From contig NC_053121.1 in the NCBI RefSeq assembly GCF_010015445.1, positions 32,043,434 through 32,107,433 of the forward strand: 64,000 nucleotides of DNA, read 5' to 3'. The stretch comes from Perca fluviatilis. Its lineage: Eukaryota > Chordata > Actinopteri > Perciformes > Percidae. A program made the translations under genes and the position numbers. Positions 63,224-64,000 of the stretch are shown piece after piece; position 1 is the stretch's first letter; each line of letters begins with the position of its first letter. Under the pieces are notes generated by a model. The model did not search any database. It was not told the DNA's origin and saw only the letters and a program-made list of their open reading frames with translations.

Positions 63224-64000
63224 CAAAATTATATTTTAAATCGGTAAATATCTGATTAAAAAATAAGTAAATGAGCACACATCTTACTTGGCATTCTGCG
63301 CCAACTTTTGGTAATCAGTTCTCGAATTCTTTATCCTATACAGAAACTCTATATACCCAGCCTTACTCAGTACCTAACTTCTGTCATAAAATATTTCAAT
63401 TCTTATGGATGATTCCTTGGATCCATGTTTTCTCCCAATCTGTAACAATACCAAATCTTCACATTTAAATTTCACTGAATTAGGGTCCTAGGAGCCATTT
63501 CTTTTTAAGTAATTGGAATAATTAAACATAAGGAATGTTTAATTCAGTTGGACTGAATCAGTTGTCTCAACCAACTGCAAGTACTACAGCATTGATTAAC
63601 TAACTGTCCACTGTGCTGGCTTTCGGTATAGGCAGTATATCCATGGCTGTGATGCTGTGATGGCCCTTGACCCTCTGGATAAACCCTCATATCGAATCTC
63701 TTTGCCCGAGTGAAGGACGTGGCTGCAGTGTGTTATGTGGCCCGTGGAGCTGACCTGTCACTCTGTATCCATTTCCAGCATCCAATCTCGTCCACAAATG
63801 GTGGAGCTCGACCTCCCCCCTGGCCGTCGCCATGGAGACAGTCAGTCTGACCTGGAATGCCACTGTTCAGCACTACTGAGGGTTTCACTCCTCTTTCGGA
63901 AGAGCTGAAAGTATCAATTATGGCAGTACCAGCCACTTTATACACACCCCCAACCTGCAACCCCCTCAATCACATAACTCATGCAATCGGAACTCAAAAG

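Overview
The window is vertebrate nuclear DNA, almost certainly from a teleost fish and probably a percomorph. Coding sequence is under 1 percent of the window. It is scattered in small exons with canonical GT-AG introns, among long CA/GT microsatellites, tRNA-headed SINEs and many short hAT-, Harbinger- and piggyBac-like non-autonomous transposons that I recognise as fish repeat families. No prokaryotic features, CRISPR arrays or operons are present.

The only gene I can support is a plus-strand internal piece of AFG2A (SPATA5), a tandem type II AAA+ ATPase. Five consecutive exons lie at 7074-7228, 14006-14215, 18448-18501, 18793-18872 and 22929-23055. Together they give 626 nt and one uninterrupted reading frame. 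They encode the end of the first ATPase domain (D1), the D1-D2 linker, and the D2 Walker A, pore loop 1, Walker B and sensor 1 motifs. The 5' exons lie upstream of base 1. The 3' exons (D2 arginine-finger region and C-terminus) were not found, so the intron starting at 23056 appears to run beyond the window (more than 40.9 kb).

Layout. 1-7073 is intron with a hAT-type MITE, a fragment of a common fish repeat and an (AT)n tract. 7229-14005 is intron with a minus-strand SINE, a Harbinger-like relic carrying a Myb/SANT-like ORF, and polypurine/polypyrimidine tracts. 14216-18447 is intron with two hAT MITEs that have perfect 8-bp target duplications and a 103-bp (CA)n. 18873-22928 is intron with a long pyrimidine-rich stretch. 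23056-64000 is one giant intron. It holds two hAT transposase fossils, an inverted pair of SINEs, a LINE 3' end, several MITEs, very long GT tracts, and many unique homeobox-site-rich stretches that could be conserved non-coding elements.

The AFG2A-SPRY1 neighbourhood is conserved in vertebrates as I recall it. The giant 3' intron could therefore hold long-range enhancers of a neighbouring developmental gene such as spry1. That is inference only. I did not find a convincing new biological system. The best-supported novelty is the detailed transposon archaeology: exact ends, target duplications and relic transposase reading frames.
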